64,000 nucleotides of DNA from Aureispira sp050633105 (GCA_050633105.1 JBOEFW010000011.1:1-64000), one strand, 5' to 3'. Positions 44,826-54,733 are shown, numbered from the stretch's first letter. Made by a program: numbers and translations. Notes: generated from the letters alone by a model not told the origin.

Positions 44826-46166
44826 TTATCTATTTTTTAACAAAGCAGCTACCTCTCCCACCATTGTTCCAATATCACCTGCTCCTAACGTCATCAAGAT
44901 CTCTGTTTCTAGTGTTTCTAAATGCGCTAATAAGTTGTCTTTGGTTAACAAGACTTTCTCTTTATTTTTCATGGCTTTGTAAATGATACTAGAGTCAACG
45001 CCTTCAATAGGCAGCTCTCTAGCAGGATAAATATCCAACAAGAGCACTCGATCTAGTCCATCTAACGCGGCGGCAAAACCTGCTGCAAAATCTTGTGTTC
45101 TAGAATATAAATGTGGTTGAAAAACACCTGTTAAATGGCGATTAGGATACAAGGCTCTAGCGGCTTTTATTGCGGCCTCCAATTCTGTTGGGTGATGTGC
45201 ATAATCATCAATATATACCTGAGTTTCCCCTTCATACACCAGCTCAAAACGGCGCTTGATCCCTTTAAAGGTTTTCAATCCTTCTCGAACCGCAGCTTCT
45301 CTAATCCCCAACTGATAAGCAATGGCAATAGCAGCGGTTGCATTCCAAACATTGTGCTGTCCTGCTAAGGTAAATTCTAGATCACACCATTGCTCTCCAA
45401 AACCTTCCCAATCAAAATATACTTGTGGTGCTACTGCTCTGAAATTTGTTGCTTTGACTTGCCCTTCTTCTAAGCCATAACTATAACGCGCTGCATCTTT
45501 CATTTTTAAAGGCAATCCATTCGCAACATAAAGCGTCTCTTTTACTTGCCCTGCAAATGCTTCAAAGCTCTCTTCCAATTGTTCTACCACTCCATAAATG
45601 TCCAAATGGTCAGCATCCATAGAAGTAATCACCCCAATTTGTGGGTACAATTGTAAAAAGGAACGATCAAATTCATCTGCTTCCATTACCACCCATTCAG
45701 AAGTACCTGCTACAAAGTTAGAGTTGATATTGCCTGCAATTCCTCCTAAAAAGGCAGTACAGTTGATCTCTCCTACCCGTAACAAATGCGTCAAAATAGA
45801 ACTGGTTGTTGTTTTACCGTGCGTTCCCGCTACTCCAATCGTTTTTTTGTGCTTAGAAATTATTCCTAAGACCTCTGCACGCTTTTTAATGGGGTATCCC
45901 TGTTCGCGCAAATAAGTAAGTTGTTGGTGGGTATCAGGAATAGCTGGTGTATAAATCACCAAGTCAATCTTAGAAGGCAACAACGCTACATCATCAACAT
46001 AGCTTACTTGCGCTCCTTCCTTTACCAATTGCTTGGTTAATGCGGTTTCTACTTTATCATAACCAGATACTTCACGGCCTAAATGGCGGAAATAGCGTGC
46101 CAAGGCACTCATGCCTATGCCACCAATACCCACAAAATAGATGTTCTGAAGTTCTCTTAGTTCCAT
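44826..46166 (-). CDS. murC: UDP-N-acetylmuramate--L-alanine ligase MurC
   Basis: MurC adds L-Ala to UDP-MurNAc, the first amino acid of the peptidoglycan stem. The 446-residue product has YFVGIGGIGMSALARYFRHL at 10-29 in the N-terminal UDP-binding domain, the ATP loop GTHGKTTT at 114-121, VVMEADEFDRSFLQLYP in the middle, and DDYAHHPTEL with the conserved His pair near 318. It begins 12 bases after the unknown gene X and ends 43 bases before the papain-like gene. Identification is firm. Confidence 0.97.
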   Translation of the reverse strand: MELRELQNIYFVGIGGIGMSALARYFRHLGREVSGYDKVETALTKQLVKEGAQVSYVDDVALLPSKIDLVIYTPAIPDTHQQLTYLREQGYPIKKRAEVLGIISKHKKTIGVAGTHGKTTTSSILTHLLRVGEINCTAFLGGIAGNINSNFVAGTSEWVVMEADEFDRSFLQLYPQIGVITSMDADHLDIYGVVEQLEESFEAFAGQVKETLYVANGLPLKMKDAARYSYGLEEGQVKATNFRAVAPQVYFDWEGFGEQWCDLEFTLAGQHNVWNATAAIAIAYQLGIREAAVREGLKTFKGIKRRFELVYEGETQVYIDDYAHHPTELEAAIKAARALYPNRHLTGVFQPHLYSRTQDFAAGFAAALDGLDRVLLLDIYPARELPIEGVDSSIIYKAMKNKEKVLLTKDNLLAHLETLETEILMTLGAGDIGTMVGEVAALLKNR

Positions 46167-46178
46167 TCTTATAATTGG

Positions 46179-46619
46179 TTAAACCAAGTTTAGTTTAATA
46201 TCATGTTTTATTAAAGGCTGCTTCTCTAATACTTCAAAAGCAGCTGTTGTTTTTGCCTTTTCAATCCATGTTTTTTTTTCATACCCTCCACTCCAAAAAT
46301 TAGTCGCTTCTAATGCTGCTATTTCTGTTACCATTGGATCATAAAATAAAGTCAGCTGTAATTGTTTAATGTTAGTTGGTTTGTAAAACTGTCTGGTCAA
46401 ATCCAACTGAAAATATCTCCCTTGCCCCCAATCATACATTCCATATTCTAATAAAATCAGATCGCCATCGTTCTCTTTTTTATACCGCTTAATATCATTC
46501 TCATAATAAAAATCGGCAAAAGAAGTGATTAGCTCTTCTAACTGGACTTCTTGGCCTTTGATATAAGTCGCGCCCAATACTCTCAGGGCACTTTCTGCTT
46601 CTTGGATATTCCACATCAA
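46179..46619 (-). CDS. 146-residue protein in the murG position (X)
   Basis: A 146-residue cytoplasmic protein located exactly between ftsW (4 bases) and murC (12 bases), the usual site of murG. It is far too short for MurG (about 360 residues) and has none of its glycosyltransferase motifs. Visible features: an N-terminal helical region (ESALRVLGATYIKG, LEELITSFADFYYENDIKRY) and a beta-rich middle, GDLILLEYGMYDWGQGRYFQ, then LDLTRQFYKP. The DWG...F..DLTRQF pattern is reminiscent of small immunity-type proteins of polymorphic toxin loci, but I cannot name a family. Translational coupling with ftsW and murC is likely. Confidence 0.6.
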   Translation of the reverse strand: MMWNIQEAESALRVLGATYIKGQEVQLEELITSFADFYYENDIKRYKKENDGDLILLEYGMYDWGQGRYFQLDLTRQFYKPTNIKQLQLTLFYDPMVTEIAALEATNFWSGGYEKKTWIEKAKTTAAFEVLEKQPLIKHDIKLNLV

Positions 46620-46623
46620 TCGT

Positions 46624-47817
46624 CTATTCTATCAGTTCATTGTCACTAGTGACTACTTCCTCTGTTGTTCCTCCTATACTCCCCTCTCCTGCGGTCGTTT
46701 CTATATACTTACTAACACTCAATATAATTCCCAGAGAGATTCCTGTAAATAACAAGGAGGTTCCTCCCATGCTTACAAAAGGCAAAGTTAGTCCTGTTAC
46801 AGGCAATAAATTCACATTCACTGCCATGTGTACAAACGCTTGAATCACTAAGCTAAAACAAAGGCCTAACGCCAACATCGCCCCAAATGCTTTGGGGCTT
46901 CGGGTTACCAAACGGATACAACGCAACAACAGAGTAATGTATAATCCAATGATAATAAAAGCTCCTATTGTACCATATTCTTCTACAATTACACAAAAAA
47001 TATAATCAGAATAAGAGTGCGGTAAAAAGTGTGCTTGCTGAGCGTTACCTGGTCCTACTCCAAAGAATCCTCCTTGGGCAATCGCCATTTGGGCTTGTTC
47101 TACTTGAAACTGGTCTCCAGAAGAACCGACCCAGAAATCATGCAACCGACTCTGCCAAGTATCCACCCGAATAATGCCTGGCAGAAATTCTGACAACATA
47201 ATTAGAACCGCAAAAGAACCGATGCCCAACATGAATAAGGAAAAAACATTCCGCATTTCTAAACGCCCTACAAACATTAATAAAGCACAGGTAAAAAACA
47301 AAATCAAGGCGGAAGACAAATCCGATGGTGCAATCAAACCACAGACCAACAACACAGGAATCACTAATTCTCCTAAAGGAACTGTTTTGTGCTGCATCAA
47401 AGACAATGTTCTCGCAGTATACATAATCAATGCAATCTTAGCAAAATCAGACGTTTGAAAGGTTACTCCAATAAAAGGAATGCGAATCCAGCGTGTCGCG
47501 TGGTTAAATGTTTCTCCTAGCAATTGGGTATACAATAACAGTGGAATGGCCAAGACCAATAAAATCACTGATAAACGCCCATATTTCACATAGTTGACCA
47601 TGTGACAGATATAAATCAAGATCACCGCCGCACATAATAAGACAATGTGCTTAATCAAAAAGGATTCTGTATTGGCTCCTGTACGCAAGGCCAAGGCTTC
47701 CGCAGAACTGTATACCGTCAATACAGAAAGAATCGCCAATAAGCCAATGACAAGCCAAATGACTTTATCTCCTTGTAAAAGGCTCCCTAATTTTTTTTGT
47801 GCATATCTTATATCCAT
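46624..47817 (-). CDS. ftsW: Peptidoglycan glycosyltransferase FtsW
   Basis: FtsW is the SEDS glycosyltransferase that polymerises lipid II at the septum with FtsI. The 397-residue product has about ten membrane helices. SEDS features include the QAQMAIAQGGFFGVGPGNAQ loop (about 240-259), PHSYSDYIFCVIVEEYGTIG with the catalytic Asp region, and NLLPVTGLTLPFVSMGGTSL near the C-terminus. It sits 12 bases after murD and 4 bases before X. Position in the dcw cluster favours FtsW over RodA. Confidence 0.95.
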   Translation of the reverse strand: MDIRYAQKKLGSLLQGDKVIWLVIGLLAILSVLTVYSSAEALALRTGANTESFLIKHIVLLCAAVILIYICHMVNYVKYGRLSVILLVLAIPLLLYTQLLGETFNHATRWIRIPFIGVTFQTSDFAKIALIMYTARTLSLMQHKTVPLGELVIPVLLVCGLIAPSDLSSALILFFTCALLMFVGRLEMRNVFSLFMLGIGSFAVLIMLSEFLPGIIRVDTWQSRLHDFWVGSSGDQFQVEQAQMAIAQGGFFGVGPGNAQQAHFLPHSYSDYIFCVIVEEYGTIGAFIIIGLYITLLLRCIRLVTRSPKAFGAMLALGLCFSLVIQAFVHMAVNVNLLPVTGLTLPFVSMGGTSLLFTGISLGIILSVSKYIETTAGEGSIGGTTEEVVTSDNELIE

Positions 47818-47829
47818 CTTATTGTATTA

Positions 47830-49245
47830 CTAAGCGTTGTCGCTTTGGTGGTCCACAGGTTTTTGTTTCCAGTTTAAATTTAGGGTAACACTAATACCTT
47901 CTGTTAGTATTTTGTGTTGCTGTTCTAAAATTTCGCGGAAACGATTGCCACGAGCGCTATAATTCTCAAACAAATCAAAACTAGCGCAAGCAGGCGACAA
48001 CAACACAACATCTCCTGCTTCTGCATAAAGACTGGCTACTTTAATGGCTTCTTCCATACTGATGGTTTCTACCACAATATCATGTACCCCTTCTAGGGCA
48101 TTTTTTATTTTTTCATTATCCCGACCCAAACAAACAATTGCTCGAACCTTCTCTCGTACTAAATCCAATAGGGCGGTATATTTATTGCCCTTATCAACTC
48201 CGCCTGCAATCCAAACTACAGGGGCTGTCATTGCATCCAAGGCCCAATAAACCGCATCCACATTGGTGGCTTTACTGTCATTAATATAGGTTACTTCATT
48301 TAATGTTAAAATCGTCTCCAAACGGTGGGGATCATTCTCAAACGTCCGTAATCCTTCTGCAATAGCAGTAGGCGTTATTCCTACTTGGCTAGCAGCTAAA
48401 ACAGCGCATTGCATATTAAACCAATTGTGTCGGCCTTGTAAGGCCAATTCACTTTTGGCTTGTTCATAGTCACTGTGTGGTACTCGAAGCATCCATGTTT
48501 CTTGACCACGTTCTTCTGGGCTTACACCTAATAATTGGTCTTCTTTATGTTTATTTTCTCTTGTTTCTATCCCTTTATTAATCCATTCATTCTCTTGATT
48601 ATAGATAATGGTTTGAGGGCTAGTATTGTTTTTTACAAGGCGTAATTTTGCTGCTGCATAGGACGCCATTTCATTCTTATAACGATCCAGATGGTCGGGG
48701 GTAATGTTCAACAGTACAACAATGGCTGGACAAAAATCTTGAATGCGATCCAATTGAAAACTGCTCAATTCTAACACATAATAAGGCTTGGGGGCTAAGG
48801 CCACTTGGCGCGCCCAACTGTATCCAATATTTCCACCTATTCCTGCATCAATTCCTCCTGTCACCAATAAATGATGAATAAGCTTTGTTGTTGTTGTTTT
48901 ACCATTACTCCCTGTTATTGCAATAACAGGACTATTGGTATGGCAGCTTGCCCATTCTATTTCATCAATAACAGGGATTCCCTGTGCTTCGATTTGTTGT
49001 ATCAAAGGCACCGTATCTGGAATTCCTGGGCTCTTAATCACCAAATTTGCCTCTAAAATACGGGCAACACTGTGTTGGCCTTGCTCATATGCAATGCCAT
49101 GTTTATCTAGCTCTTTCTGGTAAGCTGCCGTTATTTGACCGAAGTCAGAAACAAAGACAGGGTGTCCTTGCTGCTGGGCCAAAATTGCTGCCCCAACACC
49201 ACTTTCACCACCTCCCAAAACCACAATGTTGCTTTTTGGTGTCAT
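47830..49245 (-). CDS. murD: UDP-N-acetylmuramoylalanine--D-glutamate ligase MurD
   Basis: MurD adds D-Glu to UDP-MurNAc-L-Ala. The 471-residue product starts with the Rossmann-like IVVLGGGESGVGAAILAQQQ (7-26), has SPGIPD at 72-77, the ATP loop GSNGKTTT at 112-119, NITPDHLDRYKNEMASYAAA in the central domain and DPHRLETI and NDSKATNVDA in the later part. It begins 5 bases after mraY and ends 12 bases before ftsW. Identification is firm. Confidence 0.97.
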   Translation of the reverse strand: MTPKSNIVVLGGGESGVGAAILAQQQGHPVFVSDFGQITAAYQKELDKHGIAYEQGQHSVARILEANLVIKSPGIPDTVPLIQQIEAQGIPVIDEIEWASCHTNSPVIAITGSNGKTTTTKLIHHLLVTGGIDAGIGGNIGYSWARQVALAPKPYYVLELSSFQLDRIQDFCPAIVVLLNITPDHLDRYKNEMASYAAAKLRLVKNNTSPQTIIYNQENEWINKGIETRENKHKEDQLLGVSPEERGQETWMLRVPHSDYEQAKSELALQGRHNWFNMQCAVLAASQVGITPTAIAEGLRTFENDPHRLETILTLNEVTYINDSKATNVDAVYWALDAMTAPVVWIAGGVDKGNKYTALLDLVREKVRAIVCLGRDNEKIKNALEGVHDIVVETISMEEAIKVASLYAEAGDVVLLSPACASFDLFENYSARGNRFREILEQQHKILTEGISVTLNLNWKQKPVDHQSDNA

Positions 49246-49250
49246 GTTGT

Positions 49251-50504
49251 TTATCTAACTTTTAATGTAATAATGGTCAGTACGGCTAAGAAGACCCCGA
49301 TAATCCAAAAGCGGGTAACAATCTTAGATTCGTGAATGCCTTTCTTCTGAAAATGATGGTGTAAAGGCGACATTAAGAAAATGCGTTGCCCTACTCCTGT
49401 TTTTTTTCGTGTGTATTTAAAGTAGCTCACTTGTAGAACTACCGATAAATTTTCTGCTACAAAAATACCACAGAGCAAGGGAATCAATAATTCCTTGCGG
49501 GTCATTACTGCTAAGGCGGCGATAATTCCTCCTAATGCTAAACTTCCTGTATCTCCCATAAATACTTGGGCAGGATAAGCATTGTACCACAAAAAGCCAA
49601 TACAAGCTCCTAAGAAACAGGCCGAAAAAATGACCAGCTCTCCCACATGGGGCACATAGAGCACCCCTAAATAATCTGCCAAAATATTGTTTCCAGAGAC
49701 ATAAGCGAACAATCCTAACACTGTTCCAATAATAGCCGATGTTCCCGCAGCTAGTCCATCAATACCATCTGTCAAATTTGCCGCATTGGATACGGCAGTT
49801 ACAATTAGAATGATAAAGGGTATAAAAATCAAAAACACCCAGTCTTTGGCTTTGTCGCCCAAAAACCATAAAAAGTATTTGTAATCAAATTCATTTCCTT
49901 TGAAAAACGGCACATTGGTCATCGTCGTTTTCACATAATACATGGTCTCGTTGTAAGGCGTTAATGCCCCTTCTTGTGTTCTTGCAAAACGTTCTACTTC
50001 TATACTGTCAATGATCTTGTAATCGTAGGTCTCTGCCGTCGTTTTATCTACGCGTACCACTACATCGTCATGAAACAACATCACTGCGCCTACAATCGCT
50101 CCTAGAATAACTTGACCTAGAATTTTGTATCGGCCCGAAAGGCCATCTTTGCTCTTAGTTAGCTTCATGTAATCGTCCAAAAAGCCAATGGCGCCCATCG
50201 AAATGGTTGTCAAAATCATGAGCTGAATGTATACATTGCTCAAATCAGCCAATAACAAACAGGGCAACAAAATAGCCAAGTGAATCATTAAGCCCCCCAT
50301 CGTTGGAGTATTGGCTTTTAAAGCTTCTCCTGGCAAACCCAAAGCGCGTTGCTTTTCAATAATTTGACGTTTTTGGATAAAGCCAATGATGCTTTTTCCA
50401 AAGACTAGTGTCACAACTAAAGCGATCAACACGGCCAATCCTGCTCGGAACGTCAGGTATTGGAACAATCTAATGTCTGTTATTTCTGCTAACCAATATA
50501 ACAT
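49251..50504 (-). CDS. mraY: Phospho-MurNAc-pentapeptide transferase MraY
   Basis: MraY transfers phospho-MurNAc-pentapeptide to undecaprenyl phosphate, making lipid I. The 417-residue product is longer than the E. coli enzyme (360) because of an insertion (about 145-205, ERFARTQEGALTPYNETMYY) that is usual in Bacteroidota. About ten membrane helices. Motifs include GLPGEALKANTPTMGG near 60, ISMGAIGFLDDYMKLTKSK near 105, the NLTDGIDGLAAG loop, VFMGDTGSLALGG and the MSPLHHHFQKKG end. Sits 63 bases downstream of murE. Identification is firm. Confidence 0.97.
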   Translation of the reverse strand: MLYWLAEITDIRLFQYLTFRAGLAVLIALVVTLVFGKSIIGFIQKRQIIEKQRALGLPGEALKANTPTMGGLMIHLAILLPCLLLADLSNVYIQLMILTTISMGAIGFLDDYMKLTKSKDGLSGRYKILGQVILGAIVGAVMLFHDDVVVRVDKTTAETYDYKIIDSIEVERFARTQEGALTPYNETMYYVKTTMTNVPFFKGNEFDYKYFLWFLGDKAKDWVFLIFIPFIILIVTAVSNAANLTDGIDGLAAGTSAIIGTVLGLFAYVSGNNILADYLGVLYVPHVGELVIFSACFLGACIGFLWYNAYPAQVFMGDTGSLALGGIIAALAVMTRKELLIPLLCGIFVAENLSVVLQVSYFKYTRKKTGVGQRIFLMSPLHHHFQKKGIHESKIVTRFWIIGVFLAVLTIITLKVR

Positions 50505-50567
50505 TTGCTATTCTACTATAGGTGTTTGGTGACAGGCTTCAAAGCGTTGCATGCAACGTCTTTGTAT

Positions 50568-52028
50568 TTAGGCCTCTGCCAACGCGTTGATTAATTCTTC
50601 TTTATCATCAAAAGGGTACTTCACCCCATTTATATCTTGGTACTTTTCATGCCCCTTTCCTGCCACAACAATAATATCACCACCTTGTGCCAAACGACAA
50701 GCGGTACGAATCGCTTGTCTTCTATCGCTAATCACCAAGGTTTTGGCTTTAGCCTGTAGAGGAACACCTGCTTCCATTTGCTCCAAAATCACAACAGGGT
50801 CTTCTGTCCGTGGATTGTCCGAGGTCAAGACCACTTGATGGCTGTAGTTACAAGCCACTTTTGCCATTAAAGGCCGTTTGGCTTGATCACGATCTCCGCC
50901 ACAACCAACGACTGTTAGTACTTGTTCCTTTCCAGTCCGCAACTTATCAACGGTCTGCAAAACTTTCTCTAAAGCATCAGGCGTGTGGGCATAATCCACT
51001 AAAGCCGTAATATTCTTCTGCGCATGCACGACATACTCAAAGCGCCCTTCTGGCGCTTGCAGCTGACTCATAGCAGCCAACACTTCCATTTTATCCGCAT
51101 CTAATAAACGAGCCGTCGCATAAACTGCCAACAAATTATACGCATTAAAATCCCCTACTAGACGTGCAAAAAATTCTTCTCCATCTAAGTCAAGCAACAA
51201 GCCTGTCAAGTTATTTTCAACAATCTTGACCTTATAATTCGCCATTTGGCGCAAGGCATAGGTTATTTTCTGAGCGGCAGTGTTTTGTAACATGATATTT
51301 CCTCGACGATCATCAATATTCGTCAAAGCAAAAGCCGTTTTTGGCAAGCCATCAAAGAAGGCTTTTTTAGCTGTTAGGTATTCCTGAAAGGTATTGTGAT
51401 AATCCAAATGGTCATGTGACAAATTGGTAAACACGCCGCCTTCAAAAAGCAAACCTGCAATACGTTTTTGATCAATCGCATGAGAACTTACTTCCATAAA
51501 AGCATATTCACACCCCGCCTCATTCATCTCTGCCAACAAGGCATTCAATGTCAATACATCAGGAGTAGTATGGGTGCTTTCAACAACCCGCTCTCCTACT
51601 CGATGTGCGACAGTAGAAATCAATCCAACCGTATAACCCAAAGCTGTAAACAATTCATACAACAAAGTAGCCGTCGTTGTTTTACCATTGGTTCCTGTGA
51701 TGCCCACCAAACGCAATTGCGAAGAAGGCGCTCCATAAAATTGGCTAGCCAATTGACCTAGAGCAGCAGCACTATCTTTTACCTTATAATAAGGAACAGC
51801 AATAGCCCCATCAGCACTAGGCGCCTCTTGAGCAATAACTCCTACAGCACCGCGCTCAATCGCTTGGTGGACGAACTTTTGTCCATTCACTTGGCTACCT
51901 TGTACTGCAACAAAGAGACTTCCAGCAGTGACCTTTCTAGAGTCAAACTGAATATCCAGAACAGTTGGATTCCCTTCTGTTCCTAGGCTCTGAAAAGCCA
52001 TTCCTTCGGTTAGTTGCTGTAATTGCAT
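50568..52028 (-). CDS. murE: UDP-MurNAc-tripeptide synthetase MurE (meso-DAP type)
   Basis: MurE adds the third residue of the stem peptide. The 486-residue product has DSRKVTAGSLFVAVQGSQVN at 29-48, the ATP loop GTNGKTTT at 112-119, MEVSSHAIDQKRIAGL, and LTSDNPRTEDP near 402-412. The DNPR motif marks enzymes that use meso-diaminopimelate, so the wall is expected to be of the A1gamma type. C-terminal GKGHEKYQ is also typical. It follows ftsI by 33 bases. Identification is firm. Confidence 0.97.
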   Translation of the reverse strand: MQLQQLTEGMAFQSLGTEGNPTVLDIQFDSRKVTAGSLFVAVQGSQVNGQKFVHQAIERGAVGVIAQEAPSADGAIAVPYYKVKDSAAALGQLASQFYGAPSSQLRLVGITGTNGKTTTATLLYELFTALGYTVGLISTVAHRVGERVVESTHTTPDVLTLNALLAEMNEAGCEYAFMEVSSHAIDQKRIAGLLFEGGVFTNLSHDHLDYHNTFQEYLTAKKAFFDGLPKTAFALTNIDDRRGNIMLQNTAAQKITYALRQMANYKVKIVENNLTGLLLDLDGEEFFARLVGDFNAYNLLAVYATARLLDADKMEVLAAMSQLQAPEGRFEYVVHAQKNITALVDYAHTPDALEKVLQTVDKLRTGKEQVLTVVGCGGDRDQAKRPLMAKVACNYSHQVVLTSDNPRTEDPVVILEQMEAGVPLQAKAKTLVISDRRQAIRTACRLAQGGDIIVVAGKGHEKYQDINGVKYPFDDKEELINALAEA

Positions 52029-52061
52029 TGGTTAATTGCTTAAAGCCTTATTATTGGTCAA

Positions 52062-54287
52062 TTATCCTAATATTAAATCAATCGTGTGCGCTTCATTAAC
52101 AGAGCGGCCTGGTTTTATAGATTGTGATTTCACTTTACCAGAACCTCTAACCCGAACACGTATTTTTCTATTTTCTAATAAATAAAGGGCATCTCTTAAT
52201 CCCATTCCTATAACATTCGGGACAATTTTATCTTGAATGTTTCTGGTCAAAAGTTGTAAAGTATCTTCTTCAATTCGAGTGACCGCCCATTGTGTATTAG
52301 AGGCATCTTCGAAAGGCATTTGCAAGCCTTTAAGCAAGATGGTTAAATCTTCTTTGTACCCAACTTGTAAGTCAGGCATGTTATCCGCTAGATAAATTCT
52401 ACTACTATCATTAATTGGGGCATGTACATCCACAATTTGAGAATAACAACGATCAGCTATTTCCTTGAATACAGGTGCCGCAACACGACCACCATAAAAA
52501 CCAACTCTAGGATTAGTGACCACTACAATACAAGAATACACAGGCTGATCCGCAGGAAAATAACCTGCAAAAGAAGAACGGTATTTTTTGGCAACACCTT
52601 TATCGCGGTGCTCTTTGTAGTTGATAATTGCCGTTCCTGTTTTACCAGCAATGGTATAGTGCTCTGGTCGAATGCTTTTAGCGGTACCATTCTTACCAGA
52701 AACTACCCCTTCTAATAACTGACGAACATAAGCGATTGTCTTTTTATCCGTCAAATTACGATCAATAGGATCTGGTTGAAAACGACGTTCTGTTTTACCA
52801 AAAGAACGGATCTCTTTTATCAACTGAGGCTTCATCATCTTGCCATCATTTGCAATTGTATTGTACAAATTCAAGGTCTGCAATGGTGTTAAGTAAGACT
52901 CATAACCAATGGACATCCAAGGCACAGAAATTCCACTCCAATCGTTGTGATCAGGATCTTTAATAAAAGAAGAGCCTTCCCCAGAGAAATTCAATTTAGA
53001 ATTCTCAAACTTCAAATTGCGCAAGTATTTAATGAATTTCTCTTGGCTTGCTTTATCCTTATTATAATACTTGTTAGCTAACCGAGCAACCCCAACATTA
53101 GAAGACAATTCAAAGGCTTTGCGTACCGATGTTTTATACAACCCATGATAAGAGGCATCTTCCATCGTCTCGTCATAGAATTTGATTTTACCTTCATTTA
53201 AGTTTACCGTATCATCAGGCGTAATGTAACCATGTTCAAACAAGGCCATCATTGTCGCTAATTTAAAAGTAGAACCTGGTTCTGCTGCTTCTGCAATCGC
53301 ATAATTTTTGGTCTCCCAATAGGTTGATCTATCTTTGTTAAAACCAATATTAGCAATGGCTTTGATTTCGCCTGTTGCCACTTCCATTACAATGGCACAA
53401 CCATGGTCTGCTTGATTCTTTTGTAAGGTTCTTAATAGAGCCTTCTCTGTGATGTCTTGAATATTAATATCCAAGGTCGTAACAATGTCTTTTCCAGATT
53501 TTGGTTCTATTTCCGACATATCAGTAAGGGGCACCCAAATATTACTACCAATACATTTCATTGGCTTGGTCGTCTCCTCCCCTGACAAAATATGATCATA
53601 GGCCTTTTCCAACCCTACTCTTAAGGTATCTAAAATAGGACGTCCCAATTCATTGCGCAAGGTATCCCCTTCTCGATTCACCTTAACATAAGGGCGGATG
53701 TACCCAATGGTACGGTGGGCCAACATTTTAAAAGGATACTGGCGCTTGCTCATTTTATCAATAATCAACCCGCTCTTGTATTGTCCTCCTTTATTAAATA
53801 AAGGAAATTTCTTAATTTCTTCTAACTCCAAATATCCCACATTCTTACGAATAGGGAAATAGCGATGCCCTGCTTCTCTTGCTTGTAATAAACGTCCGCG
53901 ATAAGCCCCTACCGTATAGCGGTTATCCACATACTTGGCGAGGCAAGCAGACAAGGTATCGAGGTAGTACATAAAGGTATCTTTAGGGACTACCTTTGTA
54001 TCAAAGTGTAATTTAAAATAAGGAAGAGAAGTCGCTAAAAGGCGGCCATTTTCTGATAAAATATTACCTCTAGGCGCCTCTACTGGACGTTCCGCAATGT
54101 ATATCTTCTCTGCGCGAGCGCGCAAGGCTTCCCCATCAATGTATTGTACTTTGCCAATTTTGAGCACAATAATCAAAGCCACGACAAAAGTCAGTAGCAT
54201 CACAACGTAGATACGCCACAAGATGGCATTCTTCACGTTGATGTTCTCGCGCTTTTTTGGTTCTTGGCTATTATCTTTTCCTGGCAT
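52062..54287 (-). CDS. ftsI: Septal penicillin-binding protein FtsI with PASTA domain
   Basis: FtsI (PBP3) is the transpeptidase that cross-links septal peptidoglycan. The 741-residue product has one N-terminal helix (about 25-45), a dimerisation domain (GNILSENGRLLATSLPYFKL), and a transpeptidase domain with catalytic Ser339 in STFK, the SSN motif in ELSSNVGVARLAN, and KTGTA near 548. A C-terminal PASTA domain (about 685-741, VPNVIGMGLRDALYLLENRK) is present. Bacteroidota FtsI often keeps a PASTA domain, as SpoVD-type proteins do. Located 80 bases after ftsL. Identification is firm. Confidence 0.95.
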   Translation of the reverse strand: MPGKDNSQEPKKRENINVKNAILWRIYVVMLLTFVVALIIVLKIGKVQYIDGEALRARAEKIYIAERPVEAPRGNILSENGRLLATSLPYFKLHFDTKVVPKDTFMYYLDTLSACLAKYVDNRYTVGAYRGRLLQAREAGHRYFPIRKNVGYLELEEIKKFPLFNKGGQYKSGLIIDKMSKRQYPFKMLAHRTIGYIRPYVKVNREGDTLRNELGRPILDTLRVGLEKAYDHILSGEETTKPMKCIGSNIWVPLTDMSEIEPKSGKDIVTTLDINIQDITEKALLRTLQKNQADHGCAIVMEVATGEIKAIANIGFNKDRSTYWETKNYAIAEAAEPGSTFKLATMMALFEHGYITPDDTVNLNEGKIKFYDETMEDASYHGLYKTSVRKAFELSSNVGVARLANKYYNKDKASQEKFIKYLRNLKFENSKLNFSGEGSSFIKDPDHNDWSGISVPWMSIGYESYLTPLQTLNLYNTIANDGKMMKPQLIKEIRSFGKTERRFQPDPIDRNLTDKKTIAYVRQLLEGVVSGKNGTAKSIRPEHYTIAGKTGTAIINYKEHRDKGVAKKYRSSFAGYFPADQPVYSCIVVVTNPRVGFYGGRVAAPVFKEIADRCYSQIVDVHAPINDSSRIYLADNMPDLQVGYKEDLTILLKGLQMPFEDASNTQWAVTRIEEDTLQLLTRNIQDKIVPNVIGMGLRDALYLLENRKIRVRVRGSGKVKSQSIKPGRSVNEAHTIDLILG

Positions 54288-54367
54288 GGTGTATTCTGTA
54301 GGTGCAGTCGGTATAGAGACAAAATCCTGACGAATCAGGAAATAATATCATTAGGGGTGGGGGCCTC

Positions 54368-54733
54368 TTATCGAGCGTTCTTGTTGATAATCTTTTTGGG
54401 ATTGGTTTCTAATTCTTTTAATCCTAGTTTGTTGACTTTAGCAGCGACATTAGATTCCATGCTTTGATACATCAAATCTGATTTCTTGGAATTGCTCTCC
54501 CAACTCACTTTGCGCAAATCCTTCTGCAAGGAGCTAATGTCCTTGATTGTTTGGATGGCATAATGAGAATTAGCAATGTAGATGATTCCTAAAAAAGCCA
54601 AATAAAAAATAAAATGTATGTTATTAAATAAATAAAAAGCCGTCATGTTCAACCCATTCATAATAGCAGGTGGCCGTTTAGGCGCTGCTTTTTGTTGGGG
54701 TACACGAGTTTTTTTTAATTTATTTTGTGCCAT
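54368..54733 (-). CDS. ftsL: FtsL-like division protein
   Basis: A 121-residue bitopic protein with a basic cytoplasmic tail (residues 1-24, rich in Lys and Pro), one membrane helix (about 33-55, LFNNIHFIFYLAFLGIIYIA), then a coiled-coil extracytoplasmic part (HYAIQTIKDISSLQKDLRKV...ESNVAAKVNKLGLKELE). Sequence similarity to FtsL is weak, as always in this family; the call rests on topology and on position between rsmH and ftsI. The KLGLKE end is common in Bacteroidota FtsL. Confidence 0.85.
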   Translation of the reverse strand: MAQNKLKKTRVPQQKAAPKRPPAIMNGLNMTAFYLFNNIHFIFYLAFLGIIYIANSHYAIQTIKDISSLQKDLRKVSWESNSKKSDLMYQSMESNVAAKVNKLGLKELETNPKKIINKNAR

